NCBI GenBank assembly: GCA_934359755.1 | Contig: CAKRLV010000013.1 | Coordinates: 1-64,000, forward strand | Source of the DNA: an uncultured Agathobacter sp. | Lineage (GTDB): Bacteria > Bacillota > Clostridia > Lachnospirales > Lachnospiraceae | Length of the DNA stretch: 64,000 nt | Direction of reading: 5' to 3' | Part shown: positions 7,025 through 14,698 of the stretch, one piece after another | How the letters are laid out: each line of letters begins with the position of its first letter | How positions within the stretch are numbered: position 1 is the stretch's first letter | Notes under the pieces: generated by a model | The model's input: the letters and a program-made list of their open reading frames with translations, nothing else | The model's database searches: none | Told to the model about the DNA's origin: nothing | Translations under genes and position numbers: made by a program

Positions 7025-7073
7025 CGTTACAGTTCATTTAAAATGTCTCTACAATGCATAGGACTGTAATCGC
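7025..7073 (-). terminator. Structured 3' element after cobA-hemD, copy A
   Basis: On the minus strand CGATTACAG pairs with CTGTAACG across a loop of about 31 bases, then CGATTTTTAAC follows. It touches the cobA-hemD stop codon. The whole element, loop included, is about 75% identical to 11626-11671 downstream of hcyD, mostly differing by transitions. Confidence 0.55.
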
Positions 7074-8666
7074 TCAGTAATTAACGCTATGGCGCATAGC
7101 TTGACAGCGCAGTGTCAAGCTTGCGTCTGACCAATAACAAATTGCATCCACCAATGCTTCATAAGAACTTTCATCAGCCTCTACAATCTGACCGCATTTA
7201 TGCTTTCTGAGTTCTTCCGTTGTTTTCACTCCTATTGAATATGCGACATCTATCTCCACAGTCTCTGGAAGTGCCTCATAGAATCTTCGCACATTAGATG
7301 CACTTGTAAAAACTGCCTGCACATTGCCACAAACTTCCTGAAATGCTTTTTCATCAATTGCCATTTTTATATTTTCATATGCGACAATTTTTTTAAAATT
7401 ACAACATTCTCCAAGAACATTTTCAATATCAGTCGAGGATTCTTTTGCCGTAAATAAACACACATTAGATTCCTTTTCTAAAACAGTTCTAAGTTCCTCA
7501 CCAAGCCCTTTTCCAGTCTCATTTTTTGCGACAATATCCGCCTGTATATAGTACTTTGAAAGTTCTTTCGCTGTGGCTTTTCCGACAACACCTATTTTAC
7601 AGTCTGACAAAATTCTTGCATCTGTTTTTGCCATTTTCATGTTTTCGAAAAATGCTCTGACTCCGTTCTTACTGGTAAAAAGAATCCAATCAGATTCTTG
7701 TACTCTTTTCTTAAAATCTGCGATAAAAACAGGTTCAATTTTGCCTGCTTTTATTGCATGCACATCTGCACCAAGTTCCCTCAATCTGGCAATCAGCTTA
7801 TTTTGTTCTTTATAATCGCTTAGGCTTTTATCGTCGCATATACTTCTATCGTCGCATATATTCTTGTTAGTGCATACATGATATGACTCTATATAAGGCA
7901 CATAAATCTGTCTACCAAAAAGTGGTCTTTTTTCAAAAAATGATAGCCTTTCGTTCAATCCTACGACATCTCCAACGACGATTATTGCTGGCGATATCAG
8001 ACCTGCTTTTTCAATTTTCTCTCCGATATCTGCCAATGTTCCGACACACTTTTTCTGTCTTGCTGTTGTACCATTTGATATAACTGCAATTGCTGTATCA
8101 GTACGTCTTCCAGCTCCCATAAGCCCTTCCGCTATGCTTTTTACATGGGCAAGTCCCATCAGAAATACACATGTGATTGTCTCATCTGTCATAAGTGAAT
8201 AATCTATATCTGCCTCTTCATCTTTCCTGCTATGTGCAGTTATAACCTGAAATCCCTTTGCGATTCCTCGATGTGTAATTGGAATTCCCGCATCCGCAAG
8301 TGCCGCTACTGACGAACTTACCCCTGGCACAACTTCTACTTCCACATTTCTGTCTGTAAGATAAAGTGCTTCTTCTCCGCCTCTTCCAAACACATATGGA
8401 TCGCCACCTTTTAATCGGACAACAAGTCCATGCTGTTTTGATTTCTGATACAGAAGTTCATTAATATCATCCTGCTTCATCACATGCTTGTGATTTTCCT
8501 TACCAACATATATAAGTTCACAGCCTGGCTTTGTCGTATCAAGCAATTCGACAGACAACAATCTGTCATATACAAGACAATCTGCTTCCTTTATGTACTT
8601 CTCACTTTTTAAAGTAAGCAGGCCCACATCTCCTGGTCCTGCTCCTGCTAACACTACTTTTCCCAT
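7074..8666 (-). CDS. cobA-hemD: Uroporphyrinogen-III C-methyltransferase / uroporphyrinogen-III synthase fusion
   Basis: A 530-residue two-domain cytoplasmic enzyme. Residues 1 to about 245 are the SAM-dependent methyltransferase: GAGPGDVGLLTLKS at the start, VVRLKGGDPYVFGRGGEE near 82-100 and PGVSSSVAALADAGIPITHRG near 114-134. It converts uroporphyrinogen III to precorrin-2. Residues about 250-515 are HemD, which closes and flips the hydroxymethylbilane ring (WILFTSKNGVRAFFE, FTSASNVRRFYE). The linker contains a duplicated ICDDRS/ICDDKS stretch encoded by an 18-bp DNA repeat. The last codons overlap a perfect 8-bp inverted repeat (7099-7106 with 7113-7120). With hemC and sirC it supplies siroheme for the sulfite reductase. 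Confidence 0.93.
   Translation of the reverse strand: MGKVVLAGAGPGDVGLLTLKSEKYIKEADCLVYDRLLSVELLDTTKPGCELIYVGKENHKHVMKQDDINELLYQKSKQHGLVVRLKGGDPYVFGRGGEEALYLTDRNVEVEVVPGVSSSVAALADAGIPITHRGIAKGFQVITAHSRKDEEADIDYSLMTDETITCVFLMGLAHVKSIAEGLMGAGRRTDTAIAVISNGTTARQKKCVGTLADIGEKIEKAGLISPAIIVVGDVVGLNERLSFFEKRPLFGRQIYVPYIESYHVCTNKNICDDRSICDDKSLSDYKEQNKLIARLRELGADVHAIKAGKIEPVFIADFKKRVQESDWILFTSKNGVRAFFENMKMAKTDARILSDCKIGVVGKATAKELSKYYIQADIVAKNETGKGLGEELRTVLEKESNVCLFTAKESSTDIENVLGECCNFKKIVAYENIKMAIDEKAFQEVCGNVQAVFTSASNVRRFYEALPETVEIDVAYSIGVKTTEELRKHKCGQIVEADESSYEALVDAICYWSDASLTLRCQAMRHSVNY
7829..7866. repeat. 18-bp duplication in the cobA-hemD linker
   Basis: TATCGTCGCATATACTTC is repeated almost exactly. 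It encodes the ICDD(R/K)S pair in the hinge between the two enzyme domains, a place tolerant of length change. The CDD residues resemble the hemC repeat. Confidence 0.6.
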
Positions 8667-8701
8667 ATTTAAAATAATTATCCTGATTTCTATTTTATAA
8701 A

Positions 8702-9841
8702 TTAGTCAAGTTCACCCTGAATACAATCTACTGCTTTCGCAACCATTTTTCTGCCGACAATGTAGATATTACTCTTCTGCCGCTTTCCTTCATCTAAAAC
8801 ATTTATACCATATTCACTGACATCATCACAGCTGACATCATCACCATTCGCATCATCACCACTGATATCACCGCAACCGACATCATCACAACTCACATCA
8901 TCACCACTGATATCATCGCAACAGACATCTTCACAACTGATATTATATTCACTAACATCATCGCAACTCACATCATCTTCACCGACAATAGTCGCAGCAA
9001 TACTACTTCCATCTTCTCTGCCATACATGGCACGAAGCTTCAATTTCCCGTCAGAATCATAATCACAGTAAGCTGCAACTGGTGTGTGACAGTTTCCACC
9101 TATCATCTTTAGAAAACCTCTTTCTGCGTTGACACATATATCGGTCCGTTCATCCGATAAAGCATCCAGTTTCTTAATAAGGTCATAATTATCAGCCCTG
9201 ACTTCAAGTGCGAGTGTTCCCTGCGCAGGTGCTGGAATCATATCATCAACCGAAAGATATTGTGTAATTTCAGCTTGTCTTCCTATACGCTTTATTCCGG
9301 CTGCCGCAATCACAATTCCGTCTAATATTAAGCCGTCCTTGTAATTATCATCGCACACGATTTCTTTATTATATAATTTTCTAAGTCTGGTATCGATATT
9401 TCCGCGAATCCCCACCACACGAAGGTCGGGTCTTATTTTTAAAAGCTGGAATTTTCTTCGCTTACTTCCAGTTCCTATAACTGCTCCCTCTGGCAATTCA
9501 TCTAGTGACTTCACATCACGAAGTATGAGAACATCCCTTGAATCCTCTCTTGTCCACGCCTTTGAAAAAGTAAGTCCCTTTGCTGGCTCATCTGGCATAT
9601 CTTTTAATGAATGAACTGCCATATGAATTTTACCTTCAAGAAGTTCCTCCTCAATTTCTTTGACAAATATTCCCTTGGAACCTATCTGGTCGAGCTGACG
9701 ATTCTTCTCAATATCACCTGTTGTCTTTATAACGACTGCCTCGAATTCGTCTTTCGGATATGCACTTTTTAATCTATCAATTACCAGATTTGTCTGCACT
9801 AATGCAAGCTTTGATCCTCTGGTTCCAACAAAATACTTCAT
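8702..9841 (-). CDS. hemC: Porphobilinogen deaminase with repeat insertion
   Basis: HemC polymerises four porphobilinogens into hydroxymethylbilane. It starts FVGTRGSKLALVQTNLV and has the substrate-binding VHSLKDMPDE and GTGSKRRKFQLL segments. The dipyrromethane-cofactor cysteine is in MIGGNCHTPVAAYC. At 379 residues it is about 70 longer than usual. The extra length lies after the cofactor domain strand (about residues 287-350) and is an array of DDVSCDD-like units encoded by 15-bp DNA repeats. The family end (VGRKMVAKAVDCIQGELD) resumes afterwards, so the frame is kept. The ATG at 9841 follows a GGAGCGGTAA-type site. It is flanked by cobA-hemD and sirC in one operon. Confidence 0.92.
   Translation of the reverse strand: MKYFVGTRGSKLALVQTNLVIDRLKSAYPKDEFEAVVIKTTGDIEKNRQLDQIGSKGIFVKEIEEELLEGKIHMAVHSLKDMPDEPAKGLTFSKAWTREDSRDVLILRDVKSLDELPEGAVIGTGSKRRKFQLLKIRPDLRVVGIRGNIDTRLRKLYNKEIVCDDNYKDGLILDGIVIAAAGIKRIGRQAEITQYLSVDDMIPAPAQGTLALEVRADNYDLIKKLDALSDERTDICVNAERGFLKMIGGNCHTPVAAYCDYDSDGKLKLRAMYGREDGSSIAATIVGEDDVSCDDVSEYNISCEDVCCDDISGDDVSCDDVGCGDISGDDANGDDVSCDDVSEYGINVLDEGKRQKSNIYIVGRKMVAKAVDCIQGELD
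8818..8983. repeat. 15-bp minisatellite inside hemC
   Basis: About eleven degenerate copies of a 15-bp unit close to ACATCATCACAACTC. The unit is a multiple of three, so copy-number changes keep the reading frame and only alter the length of the Asp/Cys-rich insert. Confidence 0.8.
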
Positions 9842-9912
9842 TTACCGCTCCTGCAAATTATGATTGACTCATAATATGCTTTTGTTCATATTACTGTTTT
9901 TTATACTGCATT

Positions 9913-10503
9913 TCATTCTGGCAGTTTTCCTGTTTTTATTGCAGTATCAACTATATCTTTAAAAACTGCCCGCCGCTGTGCTTCCGTCGCATAATTATGT
10001 ATGATATCTTCCCTGATACTTCCCATATACTCACACAATTCTCCAAGAAAAGGTGTAAGGATATCCTTCTCTTTTGCCTTAAGGTACTGCGTCAGCACCG
10101 GACTGTTACCACTGCTTGAAAAGGCTGCTACAAGCTCCTGTTCTTTTACGTAAGATGGAAAAATAAAACTACAATCCTCTTTCTGGTCAACAGCATTTAC
10201 CATTATTCCTCTTGCCTTGCAGCACTGTGAAATATCATGGTTTAACTGCTCATCATCTGTTGCTGCAATGACCAGCTTCTTCCCATCACAATCGCTTTCC
10301 TCGAAAGCCCTTCGAACCACTTCTATATCATACTCTTTTTCTTCTATTATGCGTGATATATTTTCACATATATCTTTGGCAACCACAATCACTTTTGCAT
10401 CAAAATCCAAAAGTGTCATGACCTTCCTATACGCAACCTGCCCGCCTCCTACAACGAGGCATGGCTGATTTGTTATATCTACAAACATTGGAAAATATGC
10501 CAT
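9913..10503 (-). CDS. sirC: Precorrin-2 dehydrogenase / sirohydrochlorin ferrochelatase-type protein
   Basis: A 196-residue member of the Met8/SirC/CysG-N family that oxidises precorrin-2 to sirohydrochlorin with NAD; some members also insert iron. The NAD site is seen at residues 17-23 (VVGGGQVAYRK). The conserved VNAVDQKEDCSFIFPSYVK and FSSSGNSPVLTQYLK blocks contain the catalytic Asp of the family and the Ser-Gly loop. The gene lies 1 base after bioY and 70 bases before hemC. No separate ferrochelatase (SirB/CbiK) is in the window. Confidence 0.88.
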   Translation of the reverse strand: MAYFPMFVDITNQPCLVVGGGQVAYRKVMTLLDFDAKVIVVAKDICENISRIIEEKEYDIEVVRRAFEESDCDGKKLVIAATDDEQLNHDISQCCKARGIMVNAVDQKEDCSFIFPSYVKEQELVAAFSSSGNSPVLTQYLKAKEKDILTPFLGELCEYMGSIREDIIHNYATEAQRRAVFKDIVDTAIKTGKLPE

Positions 10504-10504
10504 A

Positions 10505-11110
10505 TTACATTACTTTCTTTCTTGAACCATATCCATTTAATATATTGATAAAAGCTGGGCGAAGCTTTATCGCAAATGTAGCTGCTGATACGCAAAGTAT
10601 CATATCTGGAATTACTGTTATAAGGCAGTAATTAACCACAACAACCGACCATGTAACTGGTGTATGTACATAGAAATTATTGATGCAATAAAAATAGATA
10701 GCGCCTACTGTGTAATATGCAACAAGTCCTGCCATTGCTGGTAATAAAAGCGCAACTGAATGAAATTTCTTCACTGCGTCAGTTAATGCTCCTATAATAT
10801 ATGCTGCAAGTGCAAATCCTAGTAAAAATCCAAAACCTGGTCTGAATATATATGCAGGACCGCCACCTGCTGCAAATACAGGCACACCCACAATTCCTAT
10901 ACAAAGGTATACCACGACGCTGATTGTCGCAAGCTTCTTTCCAAGAAGAAATCCTGCCATAAGTACGAAGAACCACTGCAACGTAAAATGCATTGTGTAC
11001 ATAGGAAGGGGAATATCTATCTTAATAAATGCTCCAACTGCTATGAGCGCCGCAAAAAGTGCACATGTTGTTAATTCCCTTGTTGTTAATCCTTTAGTTT
11101 CTTTTTTCAT
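10505..11110 (-). CDS. bioY: BioY-family ECF transporter substrate-binding subunit
   Basis: A 201-residue membrane protein with about six hydrophobic helices (for example LTTCALFAALIAVGAFIKI and FALAAYIIGALTDAV). The BioY signature is clear in GGGPAYIFRPGFGFLLGF. BioY captures biotin and works with ECF energising subunits, which are not in this window. It precedes sirC by a single base, so the two are cotranscribed, an unexpected pairing of biotin uptake with siroheme synthesis. The substrate is inferred from the family only. A minisatellite fills the DNA upstream. Confidence 0.85.
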   Translation of the reverse strand: MKKETKGLTTRELTTCALFAALIAVGAFIKIDIPLPMYTMHFTLQWFFVLMAGFLLGKKLATISVVVYLCIGIVGVPVFAAGGGPAYIFRPGFGFLLGFALAAYIIGALTDAVKKFHSVALLLPAMAGLVAYYTVGAIYFYCINNFYVHTPVTWSVVVVNYCLITVIPDMILCVSAATFAIKLRPAFINILNGYGSRKKVM

Positions 11111-11128
11111 ATTTTCTCCATTCTTATC

Positions 11129-11442
11129 TTCTTATCCGCTATCTTTGTTCTTATTCTAGATCCGTTCTTATTCGTTATCTCTGTTCTTATTCTATATCTG
11201 TTCTTATTCGTTATCTCTGTTCTTATTCTATATCTGTTCTTATTCGTTATCTGTTCTTATTCGTTATCTCTGTTCTTATTCGTTATCTGTTCTTATTCGT
11301 TATCTATGTTCTTATTCGTTATCTATGTTCTTATTCGTTATCTATGTTCTTATTCGTTATCTCTGTTCTTATTCGTTATCTCTGTTCTTATTTGTTATCT
11401 CTGTTCTTATTTGTTATCTCTGTTCTTATTTGTTATCTCTGT
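11129..11442. repeat. 17/19-bp minisatellite upstream of bioY
   Basis: About seventeen tandem units of TTCTTATTCGTTATCTCTG and a 17-bp variant lacking CT, with variants TATATCTG and TTTGTTATC. The array fills the 5' leader region of bioY. Units share no spacer, so this is not a CRISPR. A spurious hydrophobic frame runs through it. Confidence 0.85.
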
Positions 11443-11483
11443 GTTATGGTTAAATGGGGTACGAAAATGCAAAGCATGTAGTA

Positions 11484-11523
11484 ATCCGATTAATCACATA
11501 TAAGTGGCAAAAGGTACGTTGCC
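11484..11523 (-). repeat. Small recurrent GGCAAAA hairpin, copy 1
   Basis: GGCAAAAGGTACGTTGCC with the flank TTAATCACATATAAG recurs as TTAATCACACATAAGC plus GGCAAAATACTTTTTGCC at about 31533-31568 and 33446-33481. In each case it lies 3' of a gene or terminator in the same orientation. Confidence 0.45.
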
Positions 11524-11625
11524 CCACACAAAACCACTGTGCAGACAAACGTATATATTCACTTCAAATATACAGCATAAAAATAATACCATCCCGACAT
11601 AAAAAAGAAAAGTCATAAAAATAAA

Positions 11626-11671
11626 GATTACAGCCCATTCAAAGTGTATCCACGATGTCTGAGCTGTAATC
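11626..11671 (-). terminator. Structured 3' element after hcyD, copy B
   Basis: On the minus strand GATTACAGC pairs with GCTGTAATC over a loop of 28 bases, then TTTATTTTTATG follows. It is the sister of 7025-7073. The 588 bases between bioY and hcyD hold this element, the GGCAAAA hairpin and the minisatellite, and no convincing gene. Confidence 0.6.
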
Positions 11672-11699
11672 GCATACATAAGCCTTAATTAATCACATA

Positions 11700-12134
11700 T
11701 TAAAAATAATATTCGTCAGAATAAATTCTTAAATCCTCTTTTGTCACTTTTCCATCTTCTATATGGAACGAGTTGAATACAGGATTATCTGCCATAAGCG
11801 ACATAATCATATAACTTGCGTTTGGATCATACGCAAGCTTTATGTCTTCATCCGAAGGTCTTGATGGACTAGATGGATGAGAATGCCAGTTGCCAAGTGG
11901 CTTTAATCCATTCGCTCTCATATCCTTTATCGCTTCCAGCTGCTCTTTTGGATCTAATGTAAAATGATCCTCCGCATGGTCTACATTAGTCAGATAATAT
12001 ACTTTTGTTATAAGTCTTCCACTTTCGTCCTCCTCGCCTGCAATCAGCCCACACGCTTCCTCTGGAAGATGTTCTTTTGCATACTTTGCGATCTCGTCCA
12101 AAAACGGATATTTCATTCTAATTATACTCATCAT
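11700..12134 (-). CDS. hcyD: JAMM/MPN-domain metalloprotease for the sulfur carrier
   Basis: A 144-residue zinc protease of the Mec/HcyD type (M67). The JAMM signature is complete: Glu in PEEACGLIAGEE near residue 28 and H-x-H-x10-D in NWHSHPSSPSRPSDEDIK near residues 101-115. Relatives cut the extra C-terminal residue from a ubiquitin-like sulfur carrier, exposing Gly-Gly. Here the carrier two genes upstream ends GGGC, so removal of the terminal Cys fits. The start is one of two adjacent ATGs behind GGAGGTAG; the second (12131) has better spacing. It is the last gene of the carrier operon. Confidence 0.85.
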   Translation of the reverse strand: MMSIIRMKYPFLDEIAKYAKEHLPEEACGLIAGEEDESGRLITKVYYLTNVDHAEDHFTLDPKEQLEAIKDMRANGLKPLGNWHSHPSSPSRPSDEDIKLAYDPNASYMIMSLMADNPVFNSFHIEDGKVTKEDLRIYSDEYYF

Positions 12135-12143
12135 CTACCTCCA

Positions 12144-12974
12144 TTAACGAGGTGCATCAAATCTGCTTGCAGTCTCCTCGCACACTTCCTGCTCATAGTC
12201 AATTGGTTCAAGTATAGTTGGGTGATCTCCACAAACTGCACAGTTATGAGTATCCTTTGGAAGCTTAATCTTACGAAATTCCATTGTAAGTGCATCATAT
12301 GTAAGTAAATATCCGGTAAGAAGATCTCCTACACCAAGCAGATACTTGATTGCTTCCATTGCCTGAAGTGAACCGATTACTCCACCCATTGCTCCGATAA
12401 CACCAGCCTGCTTACATGTAGGTACTGCATCCTTTGGTGGTGGATTCTTGAATACACATCTGTAACATGGTCCTTCTCCTGGAACATAAGTCATGAGCTG
12501 ACCCTTAAATCTGATAATTCCAGCATGTGAAAATGGCTTTTTCTCAAGCACACATGCATCATTAATCAAGAACTTCGCCGGGAAGTTATCTGTTCCATCA
12601 ATGATAAAATCATACTCTCTGATAAGTTCACGGATATTTGTAGAATCAACAAACATACGGTATGTATTAACTGTGACATCAGGATTCATAGCATTCATTG
12701 TCTCTTTTGCAGATTTAACTTTTGCTTTTCCGATATCTGCTGTACCATGGATAATCTGTCTCTGAAGATTTGATAAATCAACTTCATCTGCATCTACGAT
12801 TCCAATTGTTCCGACACCTGCTGCTGCAAGATACATAGCAGCTGGTGCTCCAAGGCCACCTGCTCCAATGATAAGAACCTTGCCTTTTAATAATTTCTTC
12901 TGACCTTTCGCTCCCACCTCTTTTAAAATAATATGGCGGGAATAACGTTCGATCTGCTCATCAGTCATTGCCAT
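12144..12974 (-). CDS. hcyF: E1-like activating enzyme (ThiF/MoeB/HesA family)
   Basis: An E1-like enzyme that adenylates the C-terminus of the sulfur carrier. It has the nucleotide loop IIGAGGLGAPAAMYLAAAG near residue 35, the adenylate-contacting Arg in SNLQRQIIH, and two CxxC zinc pairs (CYRC, CAVC). The start chosen is the ATG at 12974 (MAMTDEQIERYSRH), 8 bases after GGAGG. It overlaps the carrier's stop codon by one base, so translation is coupled. A sulfur-transfer cysteine is likely in the VPTCKQAGVIG region. MoeB or ThiF function is less likely because no thiazole or molybdopterin genes are near. Confidence 0.88.
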   Translation of the reverse strand: MAMTDEQIERYSRHIILKEVGAKGQKKLLKGKVLIIGAGGLGAPAAMYLAAAGVGTIGIVDADEVDLSNLQRQIIHGTADIGKAKVKSAKETMNAMNPDVTVNTYRMFVDSTNIRELIREYDFIIDGTDNFPAKFLINDACVLEKKPFSHAGIIRFKGQLMTYVPGEGPCYRCVFKNPPPKDAVPTCKQAGVIGAMGGVIGSLQAMEAIKYLLGVGDLLTGYLLTYDALTMEFRKIKLPKDTHNCAVCGDHPTILEPIDYEQEVCEETASRFDAPR

Positions 12975-13180
12975 TAGCATCCACCTCCCATGAAATACAG
13001 AAATTCTACATTATCTCCATCTTTTAATACTGTTGTTGCTTTTTGATCACTAGGAACAAACTCATCATTTATTGATACTGTTACATATTCTGGCATATCT
13101 ACATTCTCCTGCTCGATAAGCTCTGGTAATGTAAGATTATCCTTTACTTCTTTCTTCTCTCCTGCAACTGTGATTGTCAT
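12974..13180 (-). CDS. hcyS: Ubiquitin-like sulfur carrier protein
   Basis: A 68-residue beta-grasp protein of the ThiS/MoaD superfamily. VTVSINDEFVPSDQK and LKDGDNVEFLYFMGGGC match the ThiS pattern. ThiS and MoaD normally end in Gly-Gly; this one ends in Gly-Gly-Gly-Cys, so it needs trimming before activation, consistent with the JAMM protease gene next door. Once the Gly is thiocarboxylated it can hand sulfur to MetY to form homocysteine, as described for the Wolinella HcyS system. It overlaps hcyF. Confidence 0.88.
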   Translation of the reverse strand: MTITVAGEKKEVKDNLTLPELIEQENVDMPEYVTVSINDEFVPSDQKATTVLKDGDNVEFLYFMGGGC

Positions 13181-13192
13181 CTCATAATCCTC

Positions 13193-13510
13193 CTAAATAA
13201 TTTTCTCTACTAATGCTTTAAGGTCTGCTGGCTTTTGTGCCCCTACAGTTCTTTCTACCACCTGTCCGTCCTTTACAAATAAAAGTGTCGGATTGGCAGT
13301 TACCTCATATTTCTCCGCTAAAGCAGCATCGAAATTTGTATTTACTTTATATACATTAAGTGCGTCCTCATAGTCATCCTCAATTCCGCCTAATACTGGC
13401 GCAAGCTTCTTGCACGCAACGCATGAATCAGAATAAAAATCAACTATAACCGGCTTATCGCTCTTAAGTACTTTCTCTTCGAAATCAGCTTCACTAATTC
13501 TTGCCGCCAT
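13193..13510 (-). CDS. Thioredoxin
   Basis: A 105-residue thioredoxin. The active site is CVAC within VDFYSDSCVACKKLAPVL, a variant of the classical CGPC. The cis-proline region VTANPTLLFVKDGQVVER is intact. The start is the ATG at 13510 (MAARISEADFEEK), 7 bases after GAGG and directly downstream of tusA. It probably reduces the sulfite or APS reductase, the carrier system or TusA, and may receive electrons from the TrxB-like gene upstream in the same direction. Confidence 0.88.
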   Translation of the reverse strand: MAARISEADFEEKVLKSDKPVIVDFYSDSCVACKKLAPVLGGIEDDYEDALNVYKVNTNFDAALAEKYEVTANPTLLFVKDGQVVERTVGAQKPADLKALVEKII

Positions 13511-13511
13511 T

Positions 13512-13757
13512 TTATTCCTCAACCTTTCTTACATACAGCGTGTATGTTCCGTCCTCATTGTCCTCAAGTTTTAATATCTTATGTCCTTCTTCTTTCATGC
13601 TTCTTGGAACATTCTGCACCGGTTCTCCATCGTTCATACGGATTGCAAGAACCTCTCCATCATCAAGCTCCTCGATTGCCACCTTTGCCTTTACGAATGT
13701 AAGCGGGCAAACCTTATCTGTAATATCTACCTGTTCATCAAATGCTATATCTGCCAT
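13512..13757 (-). CDS. tusA: TusA-family sulfur-transfer protein
   Basis: An 81-residue TusA/YedF-type protein. The persulfide cysteine is in DKVCPLTFVKAKVAIEEL (residue about 16), the conserved CPxP-like site at the start of helix 1. It carries sulfur as a persulfide between enzymes. Lying between the sulfite reductase and the thioredoxin-carrier genes, it may pass reduced sulfur towards the carrier. AGAAAGGTGAAAGAAT precedes the ATG. Confidence 0.88.
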   Translation of the reverse strand: MADIAFDEQVDITDKVCPLTFVKAKVAIEELDDGEVLAIRMNDGEPVQNVPRSMKEEGHKILKLEDNEDGTYTLYVRKVEE

Positions 13758-13801
13758 ATTCTTTCACCTTTCTATTTAATATTTACTAATATGGGATTAT
13801 G

Positions 13802-14674
13802 TTACTCTTCTCCCTTATATGCTTTGTTTATGACTTCCTTGAATTTCTCCTCACCAGTTCTTTGAAGAGTAAATCTGAATCTCTCACCTGCGTTTGCATT
13901 TTCTTCAAAATAATTGATAGCTGCATCAGTTACTTTAAACAAAGTCTCTTTGTCTCTGATAATAGGAACAATCTGTTCACCTTTGTATATCTTATTTCCA
14001 AAAAGTCCGCCAAACGATACTATGTATCCTGGATTTCCAACCCATGCATCTGTCGGACAGCTCTTAACACATCGTGCACAGTTGTTACATTTATCTCTGT
14101 CAATTGTAATTTTACCGTCTTCCATCTTAAGTGCGTTCTCCCTGCATGCCTTTACACATACGCCACACTGTATACAGTCGTCATGGTTGCACTCTACTGT
14201 CATTCCACCTTTGATACCAATATCATTTTCCTCTGATTTCAGACAGTTGTTCTGGCATCCTGTAACACCGAATTTGAATTTATGTGGTAACTCTCTTCCG
14301 AAATATCTCTCATCAAGTTCTTTTGCAAGAGTATATGTATCGATACATCCGCTAGGACATATCTCTGATCCCTGACAGGCTGTCACTGTACGAACTCTTG
14401 GTCCACATACACCGGTTCCAACTCCACCCTTTGCAAGTTCTTCCTTCACTTCATTGATATCCTCGACTTTAATAAATGGAATTTCTATTCCTTGTCTGGA
14501 TGTCATATGCACATATCCATGTCCGTATTTCTCTGCCACTTCAGCAACGACCTTGATATTTTCCGCTGTAAGATTTCCGCCTACCACAGCTAATCTAAGT
14601 GAAAAACATCCCTTTTGTTTCTGTCTCATGAATCCGCCCTTTTTAAGAGCTGCGTAATCTACTTTCTCTGCCAT
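13802..14674 (-). CDS. Small siroheme sulfite reductase with ferredoxin domain
   Basis: A 290-residue sulfite/nitrite reductase-like protein, half the length of classical assimilatory enzymes. It has an N-terminal ferredoxin-like half (residues 20-80) and the siroheme/4Fe-4S ligands C-x5-C (TACQGSEICPSG) and C-x3-C (GVTGCQNNCLKSEE). An 8-Fe ferredoxin insert follows with CIQCGVCVKAC and CNNCARCVKSCP. It reduces sulfite to sulfide with six electrons, probably from ferredoxin. It is 24 bases after metY and 44 before tusA. Such small Fsr/Dsr-like proteins are known from anaerobes; nitrite reduction is a less likely alternative given the context. Confidence 0.87.
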   Translation of the reverse strand: MAEKVDYAALKKGGFMRQKQKGCFSLRLAVVGGNLTAENIKVVAEVAEKYGHGYVHMTSRQGIEIPFIKVEDINEVKEELAKGGVGTGVCGPRVRTVTACQGSEICPSGCIDTYTLAKELDERYFGRELPHKFKFGVTGCQNNCLKSEENDIGIKGGMTVECNHDDCIQCGVCVKACRENALKMEDGKITIDRDKCNNCARCVKSCPTDAWVGNPGYIVSFGGLFGNKIYKGEQIVPIIRDKETLFKVTDAAINYFEENANAGERFRFTLQRTGEEKFKEVINKAYKGEE

Positions 14675-14698
14675 TTTACCTTCCTCTTTCCTCTCTAA

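Noticed and set aside
11129..11442. Possible CRISPR array
   Set aside because: Units are contiguous without unique spacers, and no cas genes are present.
11306..11503. A hydrophobic plus-strand frame of 65 residues
   Set aside because: It is produced by the 17/19-bp tandem repeat and has no ribosome site.
11494..11679. A 61-residue minus-strand frame with hydrophobic segments
   Set aside because: It runs through the hcyD 3' hairpin and the GGCAAAA element, has no convincing ribosome site and resembles no known family.
12144..12974. MoeB or ThiF function for the E1-like gene
   Set aside because: No molybdopterin or thiazole genes are near; the carrier, JAMM protease and metY context fits homocysteine synthesis better.
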